DNA of 64,000 nt from an uncultured Propionibacteriaceae bacterium (GCA_938046585.1 CALIWR010000005.1:372001-436000), one strand, 5' to 3'; shown: positions 50,807-60,076, numbered from the stretch's first letter. Notes: generated by a model from the sequence alone, not told the origin. Numbers and translations are program-made.

Positions 50807-52494
50807 GCGCCACCGTCGATCCAATCGGGCCCGCTGCCGTGGCCATGGCCCGTGCGCCGTTCCCCGCGCGCCATAGCGGGGTGAGCGCTTGGAACCTTTT
50901 CAAGGCCGAGCTGCTCCGCTCGCGGCGCACCTTCACCTGGGGCACGGTGGCCGCAGTCCTCGTCGTCACCGCCCATACGCTCATGCTGGCCTACGCCGCC
51001 ATGAACTCGGGGGTGGTGACCGCGCGGCACTGGAATGGCAATGCCATGGCCTGGATGCATTTCTACCCCTCGGGCTTCGCTGTGCCCCTGGGACTACTGG
51101 TGGGCGCCATGGCCCAGTGGCGCGAGCAGCGGTGGCGCCAGGGCGGCACCGCCTGGCGCGGCATCAGCCCCCGACGGACCATTTGCGCTCGTCTGGCGGT
51201 GCTCAGCCTGTCTGCCCTGGTCTGCCAGGTGGCGCTCATCGCCCCGGTGGTGGCCTTCGCGCTCATTAGCGGCCAGGGTTGGGGGCCGTGGCGCGACTAC
51301 CTCCTGTTCGGGATGTTCATGTGGATCGTGGTGGCCGGATCCTCGGCATGGGGCATGGTGGCCTTCCGCTTCCTGCGCGTGGCCGCCGTCGGCCTGGCGC
51401 CGGCTGTCGGATTCATCTGGTCCGCGGCGGCCACGGTCCAGGCCGAGCGCACCGACTGGTGGATGCTCCCGTGGACTTGGACGGCCCGGGTCCCGCTGCC
51501 CCTGCTGGGCGTACACGGCAACAGCGTCCTCCTCGAGGACGGCTCCCCCGTGTGGGGCTTCCCCCTGCTGCCAGGTTTCCTGTTGGTGTCCGCCTTGACA
51601 GCGACCGGGATGCTCCTGGCCGTGCTGGTGGGTAGTCCGAACCCTGTGGACTCCGGTGCCGGCCTCCTGCGACGGCTGGTGAATACCCAGGGGCAGGAGC
51701 CCTCCTCTTTCCCCAGAACCGCAGCCGCGATCGCCGCCGAGCCGGTTCACATGCCCACCCCTGCTATTGCGTCCGCGGCCTCGGCGCGTGCGGCGGCCGG
51801 CAGGTTGGAGAGAGTGCCGGGCAAACGCTCGACACTGCTGGCCATGTCAGGGGTGCTCCCCTGGTGGCTGTGGGGCGCGCTCTCCGCGCTGCTGCTGGCG
51901 CTCCTGGCCGTGGTGCGCATGACCTACCGGCCCTCCTACAGTCAGAGCCTCCTGGAGCTGGCGGGTGTGCCCGTGGCCTCCGCAGTGGTGGGGATTACGG
52001 CGTGGGGATGCCTGCAGCCGGCCTGGCGCGCCCTCATGACGCGCTGCAGCAGCCCCAAGCTCTTGAGCGCTGTGACGGCCCTGGGCGGCGCGCTCCTGGT
52101 CCCGGTGCTCGTCGCCTCCTGGATCGTGTGCGCTGCCGGCAGCCAGCTGACGCGCGCCGACCCGGGCGTCAGCGCCCTGAACGGGGCCGTCTACGCATTC
52201 CTGGTCACACCCTCGGTGGCCTTCATGATCGCCGCCGTCAGCCTCGCTGTAGCCATGAGCACCAGAGTCGTAGTGTCGATTGTGGTCAACATCGCCCTGC
52301 TCATCGACGGCCTCATCATCGGCGGCAACGAGGTCATGAGGCCCCTGTGGTTCGTCGGGCCGTGGGGCTGGGCGGCCGTGGCGCACACGTCCCCGGGCCA
52401 ATGGCTCATGATCGTGATGCTCAGCCTGCTCATCGGGTCTTCCGCCCTGGCCCTGGCGGTGGTGGGGTCCCGCAGGGCCGCGATCCGATCCTGA
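50803..52494 (+). CDS. ABC-2 type permease of the exporter cassette
   Basis: A 563-residue membrane protein with about twelve helices in two halves. The first half (residues 30-270) begins NLFKAELLRSRRTFTWG, a typical amphipathic entry helix of lantibiotic-immunity permeases. The second half, from about 345, appears to be a further permease-like unit. A Pro/Ala-rich linker (about 300-330) joins them. The gene overlaps the ATPase gene, and both follow the two-component genes, an arrangement seen for peptide-antibiotic resistance. The substrate is inferred. Confidence 0.85.
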   Translation: MSATVDPIGPAAVAMARAPFPARHSGVSAWNLFKAELLRSRRTFTWGTVAAVLVVTAHTLMLAYAAMNSGVVTARHWNGNAMAWMHFYPSGFAVPLGLLVGAMAQWREQRWRQGGTAWRGISPRRTICARLAVLSLSALVCQVALIAPVVAFALISGQGWGPWRDYLLFGMFMWIVVAGSSAWGMVAFRFLRVAAVGLAPAVGFIWSAAATVQAERTDWWMLPWTWTARVPLPLLGVHGNSVLLEDGSPVWGFPLLPGFLLVSALTATGMLLAVLVGSPNPVDSGAGLLRRLVNTQGQEPSSFPRTAAAIAAEPVHMPTPAIASAASARAAAGRLERVPGKRSTLLAMSGVLPWWLWGALSALLLALLAVVRMTYRPSYSQSLLELAGVPVASAVVGITAWGCLQPAWRALMTRCSSPKLLSAVTALGGALLVPVLVASWIVCAAGSQLTRADPGVSALNGAVYAFLVTPSVAFMIAAVSLAVAMSTRVVVSIVVNIALLIDGLIIGGNEVMRPLWFVGPWGWAAVAHTSPGQWLMIVMLSLLIGSSALALAVVGSRRAAIRS

Positions 52495-52511
52495 TCCCCC
52501 AGCCCGACGAC

Positions 52512-52595
52512 GCGATGAAGCCCTCGGCCACTCCCAATCTCCGCTGCGGCCTGGACGAGGTTGGTCAGCTCGGGGTAACGGACCAACCGCTACCC
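52512..52595 (-). pseudogene. fragment of a second lysX copy
   Basis: The minus strand encodes RLVRYPELTNLVQAAAE, which aligns with RLICYPEPANLTQVAAA in the middle of LysX (about codons 530-547). A one-base insertion after the shared GG then shifts the frame, yet the DNA match continues with TGGCcGAGGGCTTCATC. The corresponding bases in the intact gene lie near 45450-45530. The fragment has no start or other domains. It faces copy 2 of the 49-bp repeat. Confidence 0.65.
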
Positions 52596-52600
52596 CACCC

Positions 52601-52649
52601 GTGAACATCCACTCGGTGATGTGGCCAGAGCTGCCGAGGAGCCGGCCTG
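52601..52649. repeat. imperfect repeat, copy 2
   Basis: Second copy of the element at 47292-47340, with one indel and several substitutions. It lies directly beyond the lysX fragment, as copy 1 lies beyond the intact lysX. Confidence 0.6.
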
Positions 52650-52656
52650 GAGCCGA

Positions 52657-53898
52657 TCACCGAGCACCTGGTGCTCGCATCTGCTCCAGCGTGACGAGCC
52701 CATCCGGGTCATCGCTGGCCTGCCGATCAGCCTCGTAGTGGCTCAGGATGTACTGCCCGAACAGCGGGACCGACAGCCGGACCTCGCCTCGACGCGGGCT
52801 GTAGACGTCTCCGGCCTTGATCACCTGGTCCCGGGTTCGGCTGAGATCCGACGCTCGCCGCCCCAGGGTCCGACTCATCATCGCCGCGGTCGCGACCCCG
52901 CCGTTGACGGCCAGGGCTGCCAAGTATTCCCGCTGCCGATCCGGCAAGGACGCCCATCGGGGGTCAAAAGTGCCATCGACGAGCGAGGCGACCACACGGA
53001 TACTGGCGCTGCGGACATCATCGAGGCGGATCCGCCGGTCACGCGCCAGCCGCCAGGCGGCGTCGGCGAAGAGTTGAAGGTGAGCCGGATAGCCGTTGGT
53101 GATCCGCAACAGTTCGTCGACCGCCTCCGGCTCCCAAAGCACCGCACGGGCCAGCGCCGGTTCGACCACGGCTCGTCGGGCCTCGGCCTCGTCCAACACC
53201 ACAGGTAACAGAACCGCGGTGAACAGGCGCTCGGGGTGGGTGACCCCGGCCCGGTTCAACGAATCCCGGGTGTACGGCAGGCCAGTGGCAGCAAAAAGCA
53301 GGCTGGTGTCGGGATGGTTGACATTGAGCCGCTGCAGAGCGGCGGCGAGCAAGACCAGATCGTCGGCCGTGGCGGCCTGGATCTCGTCGATACTCACCAT
53401 CACTCCCCCACGGCCACCCTGCTGCTTGCTTACCGCCGCCGCCAGGTCGGCCAGCAGCCGAGCCACCCGGCCGGGAGCGGTGCCGTGTCCGACCGTTCCC
53501 GACCGGGCAGCAACATCCAGTGCTGCCCCCACCCCGAAGGCGGTCAGGCTGAGCCGCAGCGAGTCAACATGGCGGCGGACGGTCTGCCAGGCGCTATGCC
53601 GGTCTTCCAGCTGGATCTCAGCATGGTCGAGCAGCGAGGCAACCAGGGTGGTCTGACCCCGTACCGCTTGGAGGTCGATCAGCGTGTACCCCGCCTGCTG
53701 GGCGACCTGCCCGAGTCGGGTCAGCGCGACCGTCTTGCCGATACCCCGCGGGCCGAGCAGCAGCAGGTCCCGGGCATGCACCCGACCACCCACCAGCACA
53801 TCGTTAGCCATCAGCTCCCAGCCCCGGATCAGATCGTCACGACCAGCCAGCACCGGCGGCTGATGACCGGCACCCGGTGAGTACACGCTCCCGTCCAT
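52657..53898 (-). CDS. AAA-type ATPase of unknown role
   Basis: A 413-residue P-loop ATPase. It begins with PPVLAGRDDLI, then Walker A GPRGIGKTV; a Walker B-like strand VMVSIDEIQ follows, then the sensor region LLFAATGLP. The C-terminal 150 residues look like a winged-helix lid (REYLAALAVNGGVATAAMMS). This plan fits the ORC/MoxR-like or STAND-related ATPases often called ATP-binding protein of the DUF-type. ATG 53898 is used; an upstream start would add MCGGGD. It is divergent from the nagB pseudogene. No partner is evident. Confidence 0.75.
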   Translation of the reverse strand: MDGSVYSPGAGHQPPVLAGRDDLIRGWELMANDVLVGGRVHARDLLLLGPRGIGKTVALTRLGQVAQQAGYTLIDLQAVRGQTTLVASLLDHAEIQLEDRHSAWQTVRRHVDSLRLSLTAFGVGAALDVAARSGTVGHGTAPGRVARLLADLAAAVSKQQGGRGGVMVSIDEIQAATADDLVLLAAALQRLNVNHPDTSLLFAATGLPYTRDSLNRAGVTHPERLFTAVLLPVVLDEAEARRAVVEPALARAVLWEPEAVDELLRITNGYPAHLQLFADAAWRLARDRRIRLDDVRSASIRVVASLVDGTFDPRWASLPDRQREYLAALAVNGGVATAAMMSRTLGRRASDLSRTRDQVIKAGDVYSPRRGEVRLSVPLFGQYILSHYEADRQASDDPDGLVTLEQMRAPGAR

Positions 53899-54005
53899 GT
53901 CACCTCCACCACACATTCATAAAAACAAGGCTCTATGATCTCGTATACGTCGTGGCCTAGTGTGCCAGACACCTCTGACACGACGCCGCGGGACAGAAGG
54001 AAGAC

Positions 54006-54446
54006 ATGATGGGAGTCGTCATCTGCTCTTCCACCGGGGAGGTCACCGAGATCGCCGCAGCCAAAATCACCCGGGTCTGCCGAGACGCCGGCCCGGATGT
54101 CGTACTCGGCGTCGCCATTAGTCCGTCCCCGCCGGCGTTGTAGCAGGAGCTGGCGACCCGGGTCGCCGACGGCCGCGCTGATCTGTCTCGATCCTCAGCC
54201 TTCGCCTTAGACGAATATGTGGGGCTCCCTGCAGGGCATCCGGAGTCGTACACCGAGGTGATCCGCCGTACAGTCACTGAGCCGCTGCGGACGGATCCGA
54301 AACGGGTCCACACCCCGGACGGCTGCGGTGACAATCTCGAGCAGGCGGCCCGCCGGTACGAGACAGCGATCCACGCGGTGGGCAGGGTAAATGCCCAGAT
54401 CCTCGGCGCCGGCAGCACACGACCGCACGGCGGGTCAGGCTCGTGA
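54006..54446 (+). pseudogene. nagB: glucosamine-6-phosphate deaminase remnant
   Basis: One frame carries VVLGVAISPSPPAL, then FALDEYVGLPAGHPESY, VIRRTVTEPL and a late AQILGAGS, which follow the NagB family in order. An in-frame TAG (54141-54143) interrupts it, and it ends soon after QILGAGS, before the GHIGFNEP active-site region and the C-terminal half. Two possible initiating ATGs (54006, 54009) remain. It is therefore non-functional. The surviving half has few frameshifts, so inactivation may be recent. Confidence 0.85.
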
Positions 54447-55055
54447 CAGCACCGCCACCAGGAAGTCCGAATCCGGACCAAACGGGCGCAGATCCCAGGT
54501 CGAGAAGCGGGCATCGACTCGGAAACCGCCACTGGCGGTATCGGCAACGAAGTCGTCGACGTCGTAGCCGCGTCCCATCCCGAAACCGATCACGGCCCGA
54601 CCGTCGATCTTCAGATGGCGTGCCATCCGGCTGAGCACCTCGACCCGGGTGTCGGGGTGCAGGAAGGTCATCACATTGCCGGCGCAGACGATCGCGTCAA
54701 ACGGATCAGTAATCCCCTGAGCCGGCAGGTCGAGCTCGGCCAAATCTCCCACCAGCCAGGTCGGGCCGGGAAAATCTTCCTCAGCGGTCGCGATCAGCAC
54801 TGGGTCGACGTCAACCCCGACCACGGTGTGACCGTTGCGGGCCAGATAGCCCGCCGCCCGGCCGGCCCCGCAGCCGGCATCCAACACCCGAGAAGCCCGC
54901 GGCAACATCGCGTCCACCAGCCGGGCCTCGCCGTCGATGTCGTGTCCCTGAGCGGCCAAGATCCGGAACCGCTGCGCATACCGGTGAGAGTGGTCGGGGT
55001 CGGCAGCCACCATGGTGGCCCAGGCACTGGGAGGAGGTTTGGTCACAGCGGGCAT
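54435..55055 (-). CDS. class I SAM-dependent methyltransferase
   Basis: A 206-residue methyltransferase. Motif I is VLDAGCGAGRAAG (about residue 57), VVGVDVDP is the acidic loop, and FDAIVCAGNVMTF is motif IV. The length and pattern match small-molecule methyltransferases of the Methyltransf_25 type. ATG 55055 is used, but a TAGCAT -10-like element overlaps it and would favour a GTG at 55046. It overlaps the end of the nagB remnant. The substrate is unknown. Confidence 0.85.
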   Translation of the reverse strand: MPAVTKPPPSAWATMVAADPDHSHRYAQRFRILAAQGHDIDGEARLVDAMLPRASRVLDAGCGAGRAAGYLARNGHTVVGVDVDPVLIATAEEDFPGPTWLVGDLAELDLPAQGITDPFDAIVCAGNVMTFLHPDTRVEVLSRMARHLKIDGRAVIGFGMGRGYDVDDFVADTASGGFRVDARFSTWDLRPFGPDSDFLVAVLSRA

Positions 55056-55108
55056 GCTACCCAACCAGACTGGTCGCAGCGATCATCACGGCCAGCCCAG
55101 GTAAGCGC

Positions 55109-56506
55109 TTACAGGTTGATCATGTGGCCACCGATGCCCTCGACGGCTTCCTTGATCGCCTCAGACAGAGTCGGGTGGGCGTGAATGTTACGGCCCATCT
55201 CGTCAGCGGTGAGGTCCCACATCTGGGCCAAGGTGAACACCGGCAGCAATTCAGTGACGTCCGGGCCAACCATATGAGCTCCCAGGATCTCGTTGTGGGT
55301 GGCGTCGGCGACCACCTTCACAAAACCTACCGCGTCCCCCAGGCCCCAGGCCTTGCCGTTCGCGGTGAACGGGAATTTGGCAACCTTGACGTCGTATCCC
55401 TTTTCCTTGGCCTGAGCCTCGGTATAGCCGAAGGAACCGATCTGGGGCTGGCAGTACGTCGCCCGCGGCACCATGTCGTAGTTCACCGGCATGGTTTCGA
55501 CCCCGGCGATGGTCTCGGCCGCGACCACCCCCTGGGCCTCGGCGGTATGAGCCAGCATCAGCTTCGCCGTGACGTCACCAATCGCGTACAACCCCGCCAC
55601 ATTGGTGCGCAGGTAGTCATCAACCGCGATCGCTGCGCGGTCAGTGAGCGCGACCCCGGTCTGCTCCAGCCCGTACCCCTCGGTACGAGGGGCGAAACCG
55701 ATCGACAGCAGCACCCGCTCGGTCTCCAAAGTCACCTCGTCGCCGCCCTGGGCCGGGGCGACGGTGACGCTGACCCCACCGTCATGCTCGCTGATGCTTT
55801 TCACGCCGTGACCGAGCATCAACTTCACGCCAAGCCTCTTGTAGGCCTTGGCGATCTCAGCCGACACCTCCGGGTCCTCCAGCGGCACCATCCGGTCGAG
55901 GTATTCCACAATGGTGACGTCAACCCCATAGCTGCGCAGCACGTACGCGAACTCGGTCCCGATCGCCCCGGCGCCGCAGATCACAATCGAGGCCGGCAGG
56001 GTGTCAGACAGGATCTGCTCCTCATAGGTAACGACCCGCTCGCTGCGACTCACGCCGGGCAGCATCTTGGTCACCGAGCCGGTGGCGATGATGCAGTTGT
56101 CGAAGGTGACGGTCTGGGTGCCGTCGTCGCCGGTGACCTCAATGCTCTTGGGGCCGGTGAAGGTGCCCCAGCCGTTGATTTCGGTGATCCGGTTCTTCTT
56201 CATCAGGAAGTGGACACCGTTGGTCATCCGCTTCGACACCGCCCGGCTGCGGGAATAGGCCCTGCCGTAGTCGAACGTCACCTCGCCGTTGATGCCGAAG
56301 GTGGCCTTCTCATGGGTGAGGATATGAGCCAGTTCAGCATTACGCAGCAGTGACTTGGTCGGGATGCAGCCCACGTTGAGGCATACCCCGCCCCACCACT
56401 GCTTCTCAATCACCGCTGTCGTGAGGCCCAACTGGGAGGCTCGGATCGCAGCCACATAGCCACCAGGGCCACCACCGAGGACGACGACGTCGAAGTGTGC
56501 GCTCAT
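55109..56506 (-). CDS. lpdA: dihydrolipoyl dehydrogenase
   Basis: A 465-residue flavoprotein. GGGPGGYVAA binds FAD, GVCLNVGCIPTK has the redox-active cysteine pair, GAGAIGTEFA binds NAD, and HAHPTLSEAIKEA contains the catalytic His-Glu pair. It oxidises the dihydrolipoyl groups of 2-oxoacid dehydrogenases and the glycine system. The start is fixed by TAAGGT (56519-56514), a -10 that lies 7 nt before ATG 56506, and by the family start. No E1/E2 genes are adjacent. Confidence 0.95.
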   Translation of the reverse strand: MSAHFDVVVLGGGPGGYVAAIRASQLGLTTAVIEKQWWGGVCLNVGCIPTKSLLRNAELAHILTHEKATFGINGEVTFDYGRAYSRSRAVSKRMTNGVHFLMKKNRITEINGWGTFTGPKSIEVTGDDGTQTVTFDNCIIATGSVTKMLPGVSRSERVVTYEEQILSDTLPASIVICGAGAIGTEFAYVLRSYGVDVTIVEYLDRMVPLEDPEVSAEIAKAYKRLGVKLMLGHGVKSISEHDGGVSVTVAPAQGGDEVTLETERVLLSIGFAPRTEGYGLEQTGVALTDRAAIAVDDYLRTNVAGLYAIGDVTAKLMLAHTAEAQGVVAAETIAGVETMPVNYDMVPRATYCQPQIGSFGYTEAQAKEKGYDVKVAKFPFTANGKAWGLGDAVGFVKVVADATHNEILGAHMVGPDVTELLPVFTLAQMWDLTADEMGRNIHAHPTLSEAIKEAVEGIGGHMINL

Positions 56507-56513
56507 GGGCTTC

Positions 56514-56519
56514 ACCTTA
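56514..56519 (-). promoter_or_regulatory. -10 element, probable leaderless promoter of lpdA
   Basis: TAAGGT on the minus strand, 7 nt before ATG 56506, with no ribosome binding site. Confidence 0.35.
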
Positions 56520-56635
56520 GCGACTGAGAACGATGACTGTGGGGCCCATCGCGGCGATGGTCTGGGCTGAGCCGGCCCTGCGCCGCTGGCGATCCCGGGT
56601 CTGAAGCACACCCGGGTGGTATATCCCATATGAGT

Positions 56636-56641
56636 TAAAGT
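56636..56641 (+). promoter_or_regulatory. -10 element, probable leaderless promoter of the MurA fusion gene
   Basis: TAAAGT ends 6 nt before GTG 56648. It lies next to lpdA, transcribed in the other direction. Confidence 0.35.
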
Positions 56642-56647
56642 CGATGT

Positions 56648-58171
56648 GTGAAGACGTCTCCTCAGAAGGTCGGAGCCCTGATCCGGGACGCCCGCAGGCA
56701 GCGGGGGCTCACGCAGTCCCAACTGGCCGGGTTGCTGGGCACCAGCCAGTCAGCGGTACACCGAATTGAGGCTGGGAACCAGAACTTGTCGCTGGAGATG
56801 ATCAACCGGATCGCCGAGGCGCTCGACAGTGAGATCATCACCCCCGGCAAGGGAGCCACACATGTCCGGGTGCAGGGCGGGCGACGACTGTCCGGTTCAA
56901 TCGAGGTCCGCTCCAGCAAGAACGCTGCCGTGGCCTTGCTGTGCGCCTGCCTGCTGAACCACGGCACCACCACCTTGCGGGGGATCGCTCGGATCGAGGA
57001 GGTGAACCGGTTGATCGAGGTGCTCGAAAGCATCGGAGTGGCCTGTACCTGGAGCGAGGACCGCTCCTCACTCACGATCCGACGCCCCGCCCAACTCCAC
57101 CTCGATGCCATGAACGTCGAGGCGGCCCGCCGAACCCGCTCAGTGATCATGTTCCTGGGCCCGCTGATCCACGAGGCCCAAGAATTCCTGCTGCCGTACG
57201 CCGGCGGCTGCAACCTTGGGACCCGCACCGTGGAGCCGCACCTGCAGGTGCTACGGCCGTTCGGACTCGAGGTGACCGCCACCGATGGCTTCTACCAGAG
57301 TCGGGTGGTGGACGCGGACCGGTTAACCCAGCGCCGGATCACGCTCACCGAGCGCGGCGACACGGTCACCGAGAATGCGCTGTTGGCGGCGGCGATGAGC
57401 CCCACCCTGACCGAGATCCGCAATGCCAGCCCGAATTACATGGTCCAGGACCTGTGTGCCTACCTGATCGCGCTCGGGGTCAGCGTCGAGGGGGTCGGCA
57501 GCACCACCTTGCGGATCCGGGGTCTGGAGCATATCGACGTGGACGTCACGTACGACATCTCCGAAGATCCGATCGAGGCGATGAGTCTGATCACGGCTGC
57601 CGTGGTGACACATTCACACATCGAGATCACCCGGGTCCCGATCGAGTTCCTGGAGATCGAACTGGCGGTGCTGACCGAGATGGGGCTGCGCTACGCGCTG
57701 AGCGCCGAGTACCTGTCGCGTAACCAGCTGACCAGGCTGGTCGATCTCACGGTCTACCCCTCGAAGTTGGTGGCCCACGCCGACAAGATCCACCCGATGC
57801 CGTTCCCCGGACTGAACATTGACAACCTCCCGTTCTTCGCGGTGATCGCCGCCGAAGCCGAAGGGCCCACGATGATCCACGACTGGGTATACGACAACCG
57901 GGCCATTCACCTGCTCGAACTCACCAAGCTCGGCGCCAATGTGCAGCTGCTGGACCCGCACCGGATCATCGTCACCGGACCGACTCGCTGGCGCGGCCAG
58001 GCCGTGGTCTCACCGCCGGCGCTGCGTCCGGCGGTCTGTTTGCTATTGGCGGCTCTGGCGGCGCGGGGTGAATCGGTGCTACGCGACATCTACGTCATCC
58101 AACGCGGCTACGAGGACCTGCCGGAGCGGCTGGCTGCGTTGGGCGCCGAGATCGAGACCTTCAGCGAGTAA
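56648..58171 (+). CDS. XRE-type helix-turn-helix fused to a MurA-like enolpyruvyl transferase
   Basis: A 507-residue fusion. Residues 5-62 are an HTH of the Xre/Cro type (RGLTQSQLAGLLGTSQSAV). Residues 75-500 resemble MurA, which adds enolpyruvate to UDP-GlcNAc: SSKNAAV carries the Lys-Asn pair, AGGCNLGTR holds the active Cys in the expected loop, DISEDPIEA the general base region and VYDNRAIH an Arg as in MurA. Catalytic residues are therefore present, but the protein is a MurA paralogue. The HTH suggests a sensor of cell wall precursors or a regulator; that is inferred. GTG start with a leaderless promoter. Confidence 0.88.
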   Translation: MKTSPQKVGALIRDARRQRGLTQSQLAGLLGTSQSAVHRIEAGNQNLSLEMINRIAEALDSEIITPGKGATHVRVQGGRRLSGSIEVRSSKNAAVALLCACLLNHGTTTLRGIARIEEVNRLIEVLESIGVACTWSEDRSSLTIRRPAQLHLDAMNVEAARRTRSVIMFLGPLIHEAQEFLLPYAGGCNLGTRTVEPHLQVLRPFGLEVTATDGFYQSRVVDADRLTQRRITLTERGDTVTENALLAAAMSPTLTEIRNASPNYMVQDLCAYLIALGVSVEGVGSTTLRIRGLEHIDVDVTYDISEDPIEAMSLITAAVVTHSHIEITRVPIEFLEIELAVLTEMGLRYALSAEYLSRNQLTRLVDLTVYPSKLVAHADKIHPMPFPGLNIDNLPFFAVIAAEAEGPTMIHDWVYDNRAIHLLELTKLGANVQLLDPHRIIVTGPTRWRGQAVVSPPALRPAVCLLLAALAARGESVLRDIYVIQRGYEDLPERLAALGAEIETFSE

Positions 58172-58172
58172 C

Positions 58173-59027
58173 TCAGCGGACCTGACGGGCCTCGAAGGTT
58201 CTCTGCGGGGCCGCGATCTGATCCTGGGCAGCGACCAGGCTCAATTCGCGGCGGCCCGAATCAGCCGTCACCTTGAGTACCGCGTACACCACAGACGCGG
58301 TCTGTTCCAGCGCCTGACGCAAGGAACCGGTCCGCAACAGACCGGCCAGGAAGACCGCGGCCGTGATGTCACCGGAACCAGCGAACGTCGGCGCCAGCCG
58401 GGGGGTCTGCACCACCCAGGCCTCGTCGGCCGAGACCGCGACCATGCTGATCGTGTCCGGCTCGGCCCCGTCGTAGACCGCGCTGGTGACCAGAACCGTG
58501 CTCGGCCCCTGGTCGCGCAGCGCATCGGCCGCGGCCAGCAGATCCTCCAAGGTGGCGATCCTGCGACCGGTCAGGAATTCCAGTTCGAACTGGTTCGGGG
58601 TGACGACGTCGGCGACTGGGATTACCTCATCGCGCAGGAATTCAGGAATCCCGGGGGCAACGAAGAAGCCCCGTCCGACATCACCCATCACCGGGTCCGC
58701 ACAGTAGAGCGCCTTCGGCTGGCGTTCACGTACCAGGCGGACCGCATCCAGGATGGTCTGCCCCATGGCCTGGCTGCCCTGGTAGCCGGTCAGGACTGCG
58801 TCCACCTGGGACAGGGCCTCCCGATCGTCAATTCCCTGCACCACCTGGGCCACGTCCTCCGGCGCCAACACCGGCCCGCGCGGCGGCCCATACGAGGTGC
58901 TGTTGGCGAAGTGGACGGTGTAGACCGGGAAAACCTCGACCCCGAGTCGCATCAGCGGGAAGGTAGCCGCCGAGTTCCCCACGTGGCCGTACGCAACGGA
59001 GGACTGGATCGACAGAATCGTAGACAT
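58173..59027 (-). CDS. pdxY: pyridoxal kinase
   Basis: A 284-residue kinase of the PdxK/PdxY family in the ribokinase fold. It begins ILSIQSSVAYGHVGNSAA, which contacts pyridoxal; CADPVMGD and TPNQFELEFLTG follow, and AGSGDITAAVFLAGLL gives the anion hole and catalytic Asp (GSGD rather than the common GTGD). It phosphorylates pyridoxal to PLP in the salvage pathway. It ends 1 nt from the MurA-like gene stop. The upstream GGATAGGG may be a promoter element. Confidence 0.92.
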   Translation of the reverse strand: MSTILSIQSSVAYGHVGNSAATFPLMRLGVEVFPVYTVHFANSTSYGPPRGPVLAPEDVAQVVQGIDDREALSQVDAVLTGYQGSQAMGQTILDAVRLVRERQPKALYCADPVMGDVGRGFFVAPGIPEFLRDEVIPVADVVTPNQFELEFLTGRRIATLEDLLAAADALRDQGPSTVLVTSAVYDGAEPDTISMVAVSADEAWVVQTPRLAPTFAGSGDITAAVFLAGLLRTGSLRQALEQTASVVYAVLKVTADSGRRELSLVAAQDQIAAPQRTFEARQVR

Positions 59028-59284
59028 GAGGCCCTATCCTGACATGTCTGCCCGTGTCCGTCGGTGCTTGGTCCCGGGCTTGGTTGTGGCAGCATGACCG
59101 GGAAGGGTGAAGACTATGGTCATGATGCAGTCGCTGACCGGACCCGCCGTGCTCTGTGGCGCCTCGACAGTCCGGTCGGGGTCTCGACTCCCATCCGTTG
59201 TTCCACCACCAGGCCGGCTGAGAGCAGGCCTGTCCGATCACGCTGCAGCAGCCCGTATCTGCAGCCTGAGGAGCCCATCTGCTG

Positions 59285-60076
59285 ATGCGTGCCATCGACT
59301 TCCCGTTCTTTGACACGGCCTTCGCCGCCTTCGCTCACCGTGGAGGGGCAAAACACCCGGACCTGGTCGGCAAGGAGAACTCTCTGCAAGCCTTCCAACA
59401 TGCGGTCGACCTGGGTTACCGGTACCTCGAGACCGATGTGCAGGCGACCCGCGACGAGCAGCTGGTGGCCTTCCACGACGAGATGCTGGACCGGGTGACG
59501 GATTCCTCCGGGTCAGTCGTCGACCTCACCTACGCCGAACTGCAGCGAGTTCGCATCGCCGGCACCGAGCCGATCCCTCGCCTGGACGACCTGCTGGACG
59601 CCTTTCCCGAGGCCCGGTTCAACCTTGACCTGAAACACCCGAATGCGATCACCGCCTTGGTCCGGACAATCGAGCGGCACCGGGCCCAGGACCGGGTCTG
59701 CGTGGCGTCGTTCTCGACGGAACGGATCCGGGCTTTCCGACGGCTGATGGGCCGCCGGGTCCCCACCGCAGTCTCCCCGGCCGGGGCGGTCTGGAACGGG
59801 TACCTGCCGCTGCTGCCCCGGCTACTCAACTCCCCTGGGATCGCGTTCCAGCTGCCGCTGAGGCATAGCGTGCTGGGCAAGGACCTGCGAGTCGTTACCC
59901 GACGGCTGGTGAAACACGCCCACGCGGCTGGCAAGGTGGTTCACGCCTGGACCATTGACGACGAGCAGATGGTGGATGACCTGATCGACCTCGGACTGGA
60001 CGGGGTGTTCACCGACCGTACCGACATCGCGAAGCGGGTCCTGCAGCAACGGGGGCTGTGGGAGGGCCCCCAGTGA
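59285..60076 (+). CDS. glycerophosphodiester phosphodiesterase family protein
   Basis: A 263-residue TIM-barrel enzyme. AHRGG with the active His, KENSLQAF, ETDVQATRD with the metal-binding acids, HDEMLDRVT and LDLKHP follow the GDPD order. A later VHAWTIDDE segment and GVFTDRTD close the barrel. It hydrolyses glycerophosphodiesters to glycerol 3-phosphate and an alcohol. There is no signal peptide. It is coupled to the MFS gene by a GTGA overlap. Confidence 0.92.
   Translation: MRAIDFPFFDTAFAAFAHRGGAKHPDLVGKENSLQAFQHAVDLGYRYLETDVQATRDEQLVAFHDEMLDRVTDSSGSVVDLTYAELQRVRIAGTEPIPRLDDLLDAFPEARFNLDLKHPNAITALVRTIERHRAQDRVCVASFSTERIRAFRRLMGRRVPTAVSPAGAVWNGYLPLLPRLLNSPGIAFQLPLRHSVLGKDLRVVTRRLVKHAHAAGKVVHAWTIDDEQMVDDLIDLGLDGVFTDRTDIAKRVLQQRGLWEGPQ

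Noticed and set aside
53957..54547. Minus-strand frame of 196 codons across the nagB relic.
   Set aside because: Its translation is Ser/Arg/Pro-rich without motifs, while the other strand carries recognisable NagB segments.
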